From: PSRF01 sp051000815
GTDB taxonomy: Bacteria; Acidobacteriota; Blastocatellia; Pyrinomonadales; Pyrinomonadaceae
NCBI GenBank assembly: GCA_051000815.1
Contig: JBPCNX010000098.1
Location: 62,001 to 126,000 of the forward strand
Length of the DNA stretch: 64,000 nt
Direction: 5' to 3'
Below are positions 34,539 to 42,745 of the stretch, in pieces (position 1 is the stretch's first letter; every line of letters begins with the position of its first letter). The notes under the pieces are model-generated. The model saw nothing but the letters and a program-made list of their open reading frames with translations. It was not told where the DNA came from and ran no database searches. Made by a program: the position numbers and the translations under genes.

Positions 34539-36830
34539 ATGAGCGACACAAAAGTCTTAAAACTTGTGAGAAAGACGAAGGCTGATAACGAACGCGCAGA
34601 GACTCCGCGTGAGAAGAAGCCCGCGGAAGGTCCACGCCCGACGCCCGTTGCGGTTCCTCAGGCGGCGGCAGCCCCTGCCACAGTCGCCCAACCCGCGCCA
34701 GCCAAAACTCAAGCTGCTAAACCTGCCAAGCCTCAGTTGCGGCGCAAGCTGGATCGCGAGCAGATGCTGGCGATCTATCGAACGATGTATCTGTCACGCA
34801 AGCTCGACGATAAAGAGATTCAACTCAAGGGGCAGAACAAGATTTTCTTTCAGATCAGTGGCGCCGGCCATGAAGCTGTGCTCGTGGCTGCGGGGATGGC
34901 GCTTAAACCCGGTTACGATTGGTTCTATCCGTACTATCGCGACCGCGCCCTTTGCCTCCAACTCGGTATGACGCCGCTTGAGCAACTGCTGTCTGCTGTC
35001 GGCGCCGAAGCGGATCCCAATTCACACGGGAGACAAATGCCCTCGCACTGGGGCCATAAGAAACTAAACATCGTCTCGCAGTCTTCTCCCACAGGTACAC
35101 AGATGCTCCAGGCTGCCGGATGCGCGGAAGCCGGGTTTCGCGTGAAGTTAATCAAGGAACAAAAACAGAAGGCGCAGGGGTTTCAGGCGGACGAGGTGGT
35201 TTACGTTTCGCTCGGCGATGGCACGACGAGCGAAGGCGAAACCTGGGAAGCTCTGAATACGATTTGTAATCTCAAGCTGCCGGTCCTGATACTGCTGGAA
35301 GACAACGGCTATGCGATCAGTGTCCCCGTGGAAGTCCAAACGCCAGGGGGCGATGCCTCCCGGCTGGTTGAAAACTTTCCCAATTTGCTGGTGCAGCGAG
35401 TTGACGGGACCGACGTACTGGCTTCGCTGGAAGTGATGCAACGCGCTGTCGAATATATCCGTTCAGGCAAAGGGCCCGCGCTCGTGCACGCTAAGGTCAT
35501 ACGTCCTTACTCACATTCGCTTTCTGATGACGAAAGGCTTTATCGTCCGGACGAAGAGCGCACGTCCGATTCCGAACGCGATCCAATCAAGCTGTTCGGC
35601 GCCCATCTCGTTCACGAAGGTCTAATCGATCAGGACGGTCTTCAGAAGATCAAAGGCGATATTGACAGGGAAGTGACCGAAGCTGCCGACCTGGCACTGG
35701 CGAGCCCGCAACCGGATCCGCAGTCAGCGACACAGTATGTTTATTCTCCCGACGTCGATCCCACAGGAAAGGAGTTTGACACGGAAGCCGGCGCCGAACT
35801 CTCAGGGAACCCGGGGACAATGGTCGATCTGATCAATCGTTGTCTGCACGTGGAGATGGCGCGCGATCCGCGCATCCTGGTGTTTGGCCAGGATGTTGCC
35901 GATGTCTCTCGCGACAGCTACCTGGAGAAGGTTAAGGGGAAAGGCGGGGTCTTCAAGGTTACGGCTAACCTGCAAAGAAAGTTTGGCGGGACGCGCGTCT
36001 TCAATTCTCCCCTGGCTGAAGCGAACATAGTCGGACGCGCGATTGGTCTGGCGACCCGTGGCTTAAAACCGGTCGTCGAGATTCAGTTCTTCGACTACAT
36101 TTGGCCGGCGATGCATCAAATCCGTAACGAACTGGCTCCAATGCGTTGGCGCTCCGGCAATGAGTGGAAGGCCCCAGTCGTTATCCGCGTGCCGATTGGT
36201 GGTTATCTGAAAGGTGGCGCGGTTTACCACTCGCAATCGGGTGTTTCGACATTTACACAAATTCCCGGGTTGCGTGTCGTGTACCCTTCGAATGCGCTTG
36301 ACGCCAATGGTTTGTTGCGCACGGCGATTCGCTGTGACGATCCGGTATTGTTTCTGGAACACAAACATCTATACCGGCAGGCTTACAACAAGTCGCAATA
36401 TCCGCCGGATGATTTCATGATTCCTTTCGGCAAGGCGAAGACAGTGCGCGAGGGGACAGACCTTTCAATTATTACCTACGGGGCACTGGTGCAGAGATCG
36501 GTTGTAGCAGCAAAGCAGGCGGAACAGCAGGGCATTAGCGTTGAGATCATCGACCTGCGCTCTCTCGCTCCGTACGATTGGGAGGCTATCGTCGCCACGG
36601 TCAAGAAAACAAACCTGGTGATCGTCGCTCACGAAGATTCAATTTCATTCGGTTACGGCGCCGAGATCGCGGCGCGCATTGCTGACGAACTCTTCGAATA
36701 CCTCGACGCCCCTGTTAAAAGGGTTGCCGCGCTTGATACCTTTGTTGCTTACGCGCCTCAGCTGGAGGACGCGATCCTGCCGCAGGCAACTGATGTCGCA
36801 AAAGCGATAGCGGAGCTCAAGAACTACTAA
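34539..36830 (+). CDS. Fused 2-oxo acid dehydrogenase E1 (alpha-beta in one chain)
   Basis: A single 763-residue protein holding both E1 subunits of a thiamine-diphosphate 2-oxo acid dehydrogenase. Residues 1-66 are an Ala/Pro/Lys-rich tail, about 67-390 the alpha part with the ThDP motif GDGTT (226-230) and Asn256, and about 424-763 the beta part (FGQDVADVSRD, FLEHKHLYRQ, EIIDLRSLAPYD). The fusion order alpha then beta is common in Acidobacteria and Bacteroidetes. No E2 or E3 gene is adjacent, so it must use subunits from elsewhere, perhaps those at 2572-8866. It is clearly different in sequence from the split E1 pair in this window, so it is not a recent duplicate. Confidence 0.93.
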   Translation: MSDTKVLKLVRKTKADNERAETPREKKPAEGPRPTPVAVPQAAAAPATVAQPAPAKTQAAKPAKPQLRRKLDREQMLAIYRTMYLSRKLDDKEIQLKGQNKIFFQISGAGHEAVLVAAGMALKPGYDWFYPYYRDRALCLQLGMTPLEQLLSAVGAEADPNSHGRQMPSHWGHKKLNIVSQSSPTGTQMLQAAGCAEAGFRVKLIKEQKQKAQGFQADEVVYVSLGDGTTSEGETWEALNTICNLKLPVLILLEDNGYAISVPVEVQTPGGDASRLVENFPNLLVQRVDGTDVLASLEVMQRAVEYIRSGKGPALVHAKVIRPYSHSLSDDERLYRPDEERTSDSERDPIKLFGAHLVHEGLIDQDGLQKIKGDIDREVTEAADLALASPQPDPQSATQYVYSPDVDPTGKEFDTEAGAELSGNPGTMVDLINRCLHVEMARDPRILVFGQDVADVSRDSYLEKVKGKGGVFKVTANLQRKFGGTRVFNSPLAEANIVGRAIGLATRGLKPVVEIQFFDYIWPAMHQIRNELAPMRWRSGNEWKAPVVIRVPIGGYLKGGAVYHSQSGVSTFTQIPGLRVVYPSNALDANGLLRTAIRCDDPVLFLEHKHLYRQAYNKSQYPPDDFMIPFGKAKTVREGTDLSIITYGALVQRSVVAAKQAEQQGISVEIIDLRSLAPYDWEAIVATVKKTNLVIVAHEDSISFGYGAEIAARIADELFEYLDAPVKRVAALDTFVAYAPQLEDAILPQATDVAKAIAELKNY

Positions 36831-36943
36831 GTCTCAAGTCCCAGGTCTCAAGTCTCAACTTCTCAGCTTGAGACCTGAGACCTGAGACCTGAGACTGAGA
36901 CTGCTTCCAGCTTGAGACCTGAGACCTGGGACTTGAGACTGCG
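36829..36943. repeat. Inverted word array, GTCTCAAG family (third copy)
   Basis: Left words AAGTCTCAAGTCCCAGGTCT begin at the stop codon of the fused E1; right words CTTGAGACCTGAGACCTGAG follow in two blocks. The array ends exactly at the stop codon of the convergent VOC gene (36944). Confidence 0.85.
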
Positions 36944-37366
36944 CTAGCTCTTTTCCTCGCTCGGTTGGGTGAGACTGAACCAGTTTCCGGAATTATCTTT
37001 GAACACAGCTTCGATCCCGTAGGGCCTTTCCGCCGGTTCGGAGACAAACTGCACACCCTTACCTTTCATTTCCTCATAAGTCCCGCGGCAATCGTCCGTA
37101 TGAAAAGCGCCCGCGCCTAACACTCCCTTGTCCATAATCGCCCGCAGTTGGGAGGCGGTAGCTTCGTCCATCAACATACCCGGCTTCGGCTCCATCAGTA
37201 TGATTTCAAAATCAGGCTGATCCGGAGCGGTGATCGTGAGCCAACGAAAATCCGGTCCGACCATCGCGTCGGTGTGCAGCTTGAAGCCCAGCTTGTCGCG
37301 GTAGAAACTCAGGGCTTCGTCCTGGTTGTTAACGAAGATTGTGGCATGGGACATCTTACGGATCAT
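36944..37366 (-). CDS. VOC-superfamily protein (glyoxalase/bleomycin-resistance fold)
   Basis: A cytoplasmic 140-residue protein with two beta-alpha-beta-beta-beta modules (first HATIFVNNQDEALSFYRDKLG, second GAGAFHTDDCRGTYEEMK). This fold normally binds a metal and a small molecule; typical jobs are isomerase, dioxygenase or drug binding, and I cannot choose. ATG at 37366 with AAGGAGA 6 nt upstream. An AraC-type regulator gene lies just upstream on the same strand, probably in one operon, so it may be induced by its own substrate. Confidence 0.85.
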   Translation of the reverse strand: MIRKMSHATIFVNNQDEALSFYRDKLGFKLHTDAMVGPDFRWLTITAPDQPDFEIILMEPKPGMLMDEATASQLRAIMDKGVLGAGAFHTDDCRGTYEEMKGKGVQFVSEPAERPYGIEAVFKDNSGNWFSLTQPSEEKS

Positions 37367-37506
37367 ATTCACTCTCCTTGGATAGGTTTCCCCGGAGAGT
37401 AGATGATCCGGAGGATAAGTGCTTCTCCAAAATTGCTAATCGACCCGGTCAGCATAGGCTTACCGCACGGAATGCAGCAGAGCCGCAGACGAGTTGAATA
37501 GTAAGT

Positions 37507-37944
37507 CTAAACCGATTCGAGACCGTACATCACCAGAAAGCAACCTGGAACCTGGCGTTTGGCAGCTTTCGTCTCGCGGCTTTTTTCGCGGTAGGTAATT
37601 GGGGGGTGTCCCACAGACTTGTGGAACAGACTGCTGAAAGAGCCCAGGCTCTGAAATCCCACCTCAAAACAAACGTCCGTCACGCGCAGGTCCGCGGAAG
37701 TCAAAAGTTCCTTGGCCTTTTCGATGCGACGTTCGACAAGATATTGATGAGGCGTCTTGTTGAAAGCCTGCCGGAACAGGCGCAGAAAATGAAACCGAGA
37801 AAAGCATGCGTGGCTGGATATCTCTTGCAGGTCAAGCGGCAGGTCGTAGCTTTGATCAATAAATTGTCTCGCCCGATTCAACCGTTCGAAGACCTCCGGA
37901 GCGGTCAGAGTTGTTTGCTGATTTAGTTCGGTCGACTTGTTCAT
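37507..37944 (-). CDS. AraC-family transcriptional regulator
   Basis: A short regulator of 145 residues that is almost only the AraC DNA-binding domain (about 22-120): two helix-turn-helix units, LQEISSHACFSRFHFLRLFR and VTDVCFEVGFQSLGSFSSLF. The effector-binding domain of AraC is missing, as in the SoxS/MarA subgroup, so its activity is likely set by its amount. GAGGTG lies 7 nt before the ATG. It probably controls the VOC gene downstream. Confidence 0.9.
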   Translation of the reverse strand: MNKSTELNQQTTLTAPEVFERLNRARQFIDQSYDLPLDLQEISSHACFSRFHFLRLFRQAFNKTPHQYLVERRIEKAKELLTSADLRVTDVCFEVGFQSLGSFSSLFHKSVGHPPITYREKSRETKAAKRQVPGCFLVMYGLESV

Positions 37945-38108
37945 CAGCCGTCACCTCATTTTTTTGTTGGAGCGACTATCTTAGCAGAATGATCTTCAGA
38001 CTCACCAGAATCGCAGATTCGTTCGCTTTCCGTGCCATGGTTTCTGTTGCGTCAAATAGCGAGCGGTGATATTAACACCCCACTCAGCGTTTGGCTCAAA
38101 GTACATGC

Positions 38109-38306
38109 CAGTCCGCGAAGCGGACGAATGAATTTAACCCAGCACTTTAGTGCTGGGAATGGCCCTCCCCACCGGGAACAGTCCGCGAAGCGGACGGCTG
38201 AAGTTGGTGAAAAAGGTGGTGAACTCGTTATGAGGTTTTCAGTCGTCCGCCTTGCGGACTAAATTCGGATCCCAGCACTGGTGCTGGGCGTCCGCCACGT
38301 CGGACT
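38109..38306. repeat. Composite nested palindrome (copy 1)
   Basis: An element of about 200 nt made of six small hairpins: GTCCGCGAAGCGGAC (38111-38125), CCCAGCACTTTAGTGCTGGG (38138-38157), GTCCGCGAAGCGGAC (38181-38195), GTCCGCCTTGCGGAC (38245-38259), CCCAGCACTGGTGCTGGG (38271-38288) and an imperfect GTCCGC/CGGAC one (38290-38305). They are arranged so that the left half pairs with the right half as a whole. The same layout appears at 52679-52894. Confidence 0.85.
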
Positions 38307-38362
38307 CAGCCGGCCAGGTTGAAAATGCTAGCTCACTACAATTGAAGTACGAAAGGAAAGCG

Positions 38363-38734
38363 ATGCCAAATAATTTGAAACACTTCGCCGTTCACGCTGA
38401 CGATGTGGAGCGCGCGCGCAACTTCTACCAAAAAGCTTTTGGCTGGCAATTCACGCCCTGGGGACCGCCGGGCTTTTTCCTGATTAAGACTGGAACAGAC
38501 GAAGATCCCGGCGTCCAGGGTGCGCTCCAGGGACGTCGCGAAGTGGTCCCCGGTAAACCGACATTCGGTTTCGAGTGCACGCTCGGCGTTACGTCAATTG
38601 ACGAAACCATTGCGGCTGTTGAGGGCAATGGCGGTAAAGTTGTGATGCCGAAATTTCACATTCCCACGGTCGGAACCCTGATCTTCTTTGAGGACACCGA
38701 GGGAAATGTAGTGGGTGCGATGCAGTACGACTAA
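38363..38734 (+). CDS. VOC-superfamily protein
   Basis: A 123-residue glyoxalase-fold protein (start MPNNLKHFAVHADDVERARN; second module FECTLGVTSIDETIAAVEGN). AAGGAAAG lies just before the ATG at 38363; the longer open frame upstream overlaps a repeat element. It resembles the predicted lactoylglutathione-lyase-like group of single-domain VOC proteins. Divergent from the AraC/VOC pair, it differs clearly from the other VOC protein here. The substrate is unknown. Confidence 0.83.
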   Translation: MPNNLKHFAVHADDVERARNFYQKAFGWQFTPWGPPGFFLIKTGTDEDPGVQGALQGRREVVPGKPTFGFECTLGVTSIDETIAAVEGNGGKVVMPKFHIPTVGTLIFFEDTEGNVVGAMQYD

Positions 38735-38740
38735 ACTAAT

Positions 38741-38875
38741 AGTGCGGAGTTCGAAGTGCGGAGTTCGAAGTGCGGATCGTTGCTAATGTCAAACTTTCAC
38801 GAAGTACCACGAAAGTCACAACTCTGAATTCCGAAACCCGAACTCCGAACTTCGCACTCCGCACTTCGCACTCAG
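38741..38875. repeat. Inverted word array, GTTCGAAGTGCGGA family (second copy)
   Basis: Left 38741-38776 is GTGCGGAGTTCGAAGTGCGG-type words; right 38826-38875 is AACTCCGAACTTCGCACTCC-type words. The centre contains words of a different family (TTTCACGAAGTACCACGAAAG, 38797-38817), so one array sits inside another. It fills the gap between two convergent genes. Confidence 0.85.
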
Positions 38876-38877
38876 TG

Positions 38878-39852
38878 TTAGGCCGGCTTCGCCGGCAAAG
38901 GCTTCGCAAGCACACCCGCGATCAGCTCATTCAGGCCCGCATCAGATCCGCCGTTACGAAACTTATAGAAATCCGTGACCTTCGCCAGCCACTGCGCCTT
39001 GTTCTGAGCATTCGCCGGATCGTTTCCCGCGGCAGCTATCGCGCGCGCATAAGCGTCAATCATGCGGTCGATTACCACATTCAACTTTTCCAGGGCCAAC
39101 TTGCTCGCCGGGCTCTCTTCTTTTCCGGCAAAGTTCGCCTGGTAGGCGGCGGCCAGGGTCTTGTAGGGACCCGTCTCATAAGCCGCCGCCAGAAAGTAAT
39201 AAGTTGAGGGCGCCTTCTTCAGATCCGTTTCCAAACGCGCGGTCTTAATGAACCAGTCAATTGCCTGATCCGGCGCGCTTCGAAAGTCGATGAATCCAAG
39301 CGTGTAATAAAGATGAGCGAGGGCGTCGTCTCTGTCTTTGAAGGGTTTCCATTCATCCGGCTTCTTGCCGCCTTCGATCGCTGCAATGGCTTTGAGCGCG
39401 TAGCCACGGGCGTCTGCATTGAAAGATTCATTCTTGGCCGTGGTGCTCGCGAGATAGGCGCCGTAGCCCAGATACATCAACGTGGCCAGATCGTCAGGCT
39501 CTTCAGTCAAAACAGCCTTGCCGAGGCGATAACCTTCGGCGTAATTCTTTTCGTCATAAATCAGTTGGGGCACTCTTTGCTTTCGGTCCCACTTGTCGTA
39601 AAGCGCCACCCAGGGCCGCAGGTAACGCGTATAAACATCGTCTTCTTTTGGATACTTCTGCAAATATTCCTTCGCCGCCTGATACGCCAACGTCTCATTA
39701 GCCAGCCGGTTGTTAACAAACCTTGTATAGATATCGATCTTTGCCTGATCCTCAGTCTCCTGAACCTGAGCCCATATGACCGGACCCGCTGCCGTCATTG
39801 AGACTGCGACCAGAAACGCCCCTATTACCACTCGTTGAATCAAGAATCTCAT
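38878..39852 (-). CDS. Exported TPR-like protein of unknown function
   Basis: A secreted helical protein of 324 residues. The ATG at 39852 has GGAGGA 8 nt upstream and starts a signal peptide (to about residue 28, IWAQV). The rest is helical with TPR-like pairs (AYQAAKEYLQKYPKEDDVY; DALAHLYYTLGFIDFRSAPD; STYYFLAAAYETGPYKTLAA). I do not recognise a named family; similar proteins act as scaffolds in the acidobacterial envelope. It ends 2 nt from a word array. Confidence 0.7.
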   Translation of the reverse strand: MRFLIQRVVIGAFLVAVSMTAAGPVIWAQVQETEDQAKIDIYTRFVNNRLANETLAYQAAKEYLQKYPKEDDVYTRYLRPWVALYDKWDRKQRVPQLIYDEKNYAEGYRLGKAVLTEEPDDLATLMYLGYGAYLASTTAKNESFNADARGYALKAIAAIEGGKKPDEWKPFKDRDDALAHLYYTLGFIDFRSAPDQAIDWFIKTARLETDLKKAPSTYYFLAAAYETGPYKTLAAAYQANFAGKEESPASKLALEKLNVVIDRMIDAYARAIAAAGNDPANAQNKAQWLAKVTDFYKFRNGGSDAGLNELIAGVLAKPLPAKPA

Positions 39853-39983
39853 CAAAGAATTCCTCCCGCCGATTTCATCCTGCCCCATCCTGCCTTGAGA
39901 TGCATGAGGCTCGTTAAAGGTTTTTCCTTACGTGAGGTTATAATCACAATTCGCGGTGTTGCAAACCCTTAAGTGGAGATTTA

Positions 39984-42011
39984 ATGAGTTCACAACCAAT
40001 CAGCAAGAGGCCAGACCACATCAAGTTTGATGGTCGCATCCTGTTTTTGACCGAAGATACTTCGCTGATCCGCCGGCAACTGGAAGCGGGCGACATGGCC
40101 GCTGAACTGGAACAGGAACTGGCCGGCCGCTTGCTGAACGACGATTTGCCGTTGCTGAGCAATATCTCCACCGACGAAATTACACCGGGCTGGGTGTGCT
40201 TCTACTACGATGAGACCCTTGGGCAGTACGTTTATGTGGGAATGCGCGAAGGCGCGGTCAAGAAAGACGAGATCAAAAATGGCGGCTTCGCCGTGGTTGT
40301 TTCGGGACTCTCGAAAGGTTGCGGCTCCTCGCGAGAAACTGCGCCTTACTCTGAAAAGTGGGCGGGAATACAGTTGGTAATCGCCAAAAGCATTGAGAAG
40401 ATCTACGGGCAGAACTCACAAAACATTGGCCTACTGACATCGACCGATTTCGGCCTGATCGATCGCATCAGGAGTGGTGAAGAGATTCCTCTTGCCGAGT
40501 TCACGACCGGCCTCGATCCCATTTCACAATCAATAGTCGAGCACGGCGGCCTATTTAACTACAACAAAGCGAGGCTCGCAGGCGAGGTTTCTCCGCCGCC
40601 ACTGGAAACCAGGGCCAGACCGATGACAATCGTTGAAAAGATCATCGCCAGGCATGCCTTTGTCACAGCCGGAAAGATAGGCGTCGAGGCAGTGAAGCCG
40701 GGTGATGCGCTCTTTGCTGTTGCCGATGTTCGTTTCTCCCATGAATACGTTACTCCGATGGCCGAGTCTTTATTCAAACAAGCACTGGGAGCGGATGCGC
40801 GAGTGTCGGAGCCCGAATCAGTATTTGCTTTTCGTGATCATCTGACGTTTCTCAGCAAGGTGATGTCGCCGAAGCATCGCGAGATGGGCCTGCTGGAAAA
40901 AGCCGAAGGTCTCGCCACCTCACAGGAGAGTTTCACCATGAGTCAGAACATTAAGCTCTACGGCGAGAATCCGGAAGGCGGTTCGGAGGCAATTTGCCAT
41001 AACGCGGTCGTCGAAGACCTGGCCCTTCCCGGACAGATCGTGATTGGGACTGATTCGCATACTTGCATGGCGGGCGTGCTCGGCTGTTTTGCTTTTGGAG
41101 TCGGTTCAACTGACATGGCAAACGCCTGGTACACGAAAGACATTCGCATTCGCGTGCCTGAGACTGTTCGTTATGTTCTCAAGGGTAAAAAGCGCGCCGA
41201 CGTTTCAGCCAAAGATGTGATGCTCGTGATCCTGGCCACTGAATACATGAAGACGAGCAAAGGCATCGGCAAAGTTTTGGAGTTTGCCGGCGAAGATCTA
41301 AGGCACTGGCCTATGGATGAGCGCGCCACACTCACGAATATGGCAGTCGAAGCCGGCGGCACAACGGGGATTATTGAACCTGATGAAGTAACACTGGACT
41401 ACATCGTACGCACACGCGGCCTCGACGCGGAAGTACGAAAAGGGTTTACCTACAGCGATCCTGATGCCGAATATGTTGCGGTCTTCGAAATCGACCTGAA
41501 CGAGATTCGACCGATGGTGGCTCTACCGGGTGATCCGCGCAACGGCATCCCCATCGCTGAGCTGCCGGACGAAGTTGTGATTAATGCCGCGTATGGCGGT
41601 TCATGTACGGGCGGCAAGATGGCTGACATGGATATGTATGCCGAGGTCTTAAAGAACGCTTTGGCCCAGGGTAGACGCGTCGCGCCCGGCGTCCACCTTT
41701 ACATTCAGTTCGGCTCGCAGAAGATTAAACAGTACGCGCGTGAGCGTGGTTACATTGAAATTTTTAATCAAGCAGGTGCGGAATTGATCGATCCCTCCTG
41801 CGGCGCGTGTATTAACGCCGGCCCCGGTGCATCGCCTTCCGCGGAGACTGTTACGGTGAGTGCACAGAACCGCAACTTCCCCGGTCGTAGTGGGCCCGGC
41901 CAACTCTATCTTGCCTCACCTTACGTTGTGGCAGCTTCCGCGATTGCCGGAAAGATCGTCGAGCCGTTTGAGTTTCTGCGACAGCGAGACGAAGAGTTGG
42001 TTGATGCTTAG
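39984..42011 (+). CDS. Aconitase-superfamily hydratase, LeuD-LeuC order in one chain
   Basis: A 675-residue [4Fe-4S] hydro-lyase. The swivel (LeuD/AcnD-like) domain comes first (about 1-200, substrate motif GCGSSRE at 112-118, and ISTDEITPGW at 61-70); the large iron-sulfur domain follows (about 215-665) with GTDSHT and the cluster Cys residues in GGSCTGGK (about 540) and PSCGAC (about 605 and 608). Most isopropylmalate dehydratases use two separate proteins, and AcnB also puts the swivel first. It could be aconitase, isopropylmalate or homoaconitate hydratase; I cannot decide. GGAG lies 5 nt before the ATG. No leu genes are adjacent. Confidence 0.87.
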   Translation: MSSQPISKRPDHIKFDGRILFLTEDTSLIRRQLEAGDMAAELEQELAGRLLNDDLPLLSNISTDEITPGWVCFYYDETLGQYVYVGMREGAVKKDEIKNGGFAVVVSGLSKGCGSSRETAPYSEKWAGIQLVIAKSIEKIYGQNSQNIGLLTSTDFGLIDRIRSGEEIPLAEFTTGLDPISQSIVEHGGLFNYNKARLAGEVSPPPLETRARPMTIVEKIIARHAFVTAGKIGVEAVKPGDALFAVADVRFSHEYVTPMAESLFKQALGADARVSEPESVFAFRDHLTFLSKVMSPKHREMGLLEKAEGLATSQESFTMSQNIKLYGENPEGGSEAICHNAVVEDLALPGQIVIGTDSHTCMAGVLGCFAFGVGSTDMANAWYTKDIRIRVPETVRYVLKGKKRADVSAKDVMLVILATEYMKTSKGIGKVLEFAGEDLRHWPMDERATLTNMAVEAGGTTGIIEPDEVTLDYIVRTRGLDAEVRKGFTYSDPDAEYVAVFEIDLNEIRPMVALPGDPRNGIPIAELPDEVVINAAYGGSCTGGKMADMDMYAEVLKNALAQGRRVAPGVHLYIQFGSQKIKQYARERGYIEIFNQAGAELIDPSCGACINAGPGASPSAETVTVSAQNRNFPGRSGPGQLYLASPYVVAASAIAGKIVEPFEFLRQRDEELVDA

Positions 42012-42052
42012 AATCTTGTAAGTGAAAGTTGGCCGCTGCTAGGATGCCCACC

Positions 42053-42745
42053 ATGTCTGCCCCCCAACGATACGTTGAATGGATAAATAAGAATCTTGGA
42101 TTCAATCCCCGTTCACAGACCAACTCCAACGCACTTTCAACTTTCATAGTTGAGGATCTGCGTGCTGCGTCGGCTTCGCTAGATAGCCTGATTAGCTCCG
42201 ATCAAATAAGTGCACTTATTAACGCGAGTGTTGCTACAAGTGTTGCTATCCGGAACGTAGATTTAGTTCTGTACGAGAAACACTCTCTTCCGAAGCTATC
42301 GGTATCGCTATCGGTAGAGCATAAGACAGTGATGACGTCGCACGGTAAGGCTCGGCTTAACCGATACGGCGACATCATCTCTTACTGCAATCACATGCAC
42401 AATCATCGGCGCAATTCCGTTGTGGGCGCTACCATCGTGATAAATACTTCAGCCCTGTATAAGAATCCCGACGCCTTCGCACAAGGTCTTATTCGTCCTA
42501 AGTTCAACATGGACAAGGTCGTTCAAGATACTGTCAAAGTTTTTACAGGAATTCCTTTGCGAGAATCGCCCGAAGATCCAAACGACCAGCCAGAAGCATT
42601 AACGGTACTCGTTGTAGATTATGATGGAGTGAATCCCGCAACTCTCGTGAAGAGCCAGCCCGCCCCGACACCAGACATGACCGCTCACTACGACAGTTTT
42701 ATAACGCGACTTGCGAAGAAATTTGAGGATCGCTTTTGTCAGTAA
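42053..42745 (+). CDS. Putative type II restriction endonuclease (PD-(D/E)XK)
   Basis: A soluble protein of about 230 residues. I base the call on two things: an Asp70 ... Glu89-x-Lys91 arrangement (NVDLVLYEK, then SVEHKTVMT) that fits the catalytic core of PD-(D/E)XK nucleases, followed by a conserved-looking GKARLNRYGDIISYCNHMHN; and a DNA methyltransferase gene facing it, with the last 47 nt shared. Together they look like a restriction-modification pair. The start is uncertain: ATG at 42053 or 42044, or TTG at 42029. The codons and base composition are somewhat less GC-rich than the neighbouring aconitase, which fits transfer. The recognition site is unknown. Confidence 0.6.
   Translation: MSAPQRYVEWINKNLGFNPRSQTNSNALSTFIVEDLRAASASLDSLISSDQISALINASVATSVAIRNVDLVLYEKHSLPKLSVSLSVEHKTVMTSHGKARLNRYGDIISYCNHMHNHRRNSVVGATIVINTSALYKNPDAFAQGLIRPKFNMDKVVQDTVKVFTGIPLRESPEDPNDQPEALTVLVVDYDGVNPATLVKSQPAPTPDMTAHYDSFITRLAKKFEDRFCQ

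Noticed and set aside
34539..36830. Fused E1 as an assembly duplicate of the split E1 genes
   Set aside because: The protein sequences differ throughout and the gene structure is different, so it is a separate gene.
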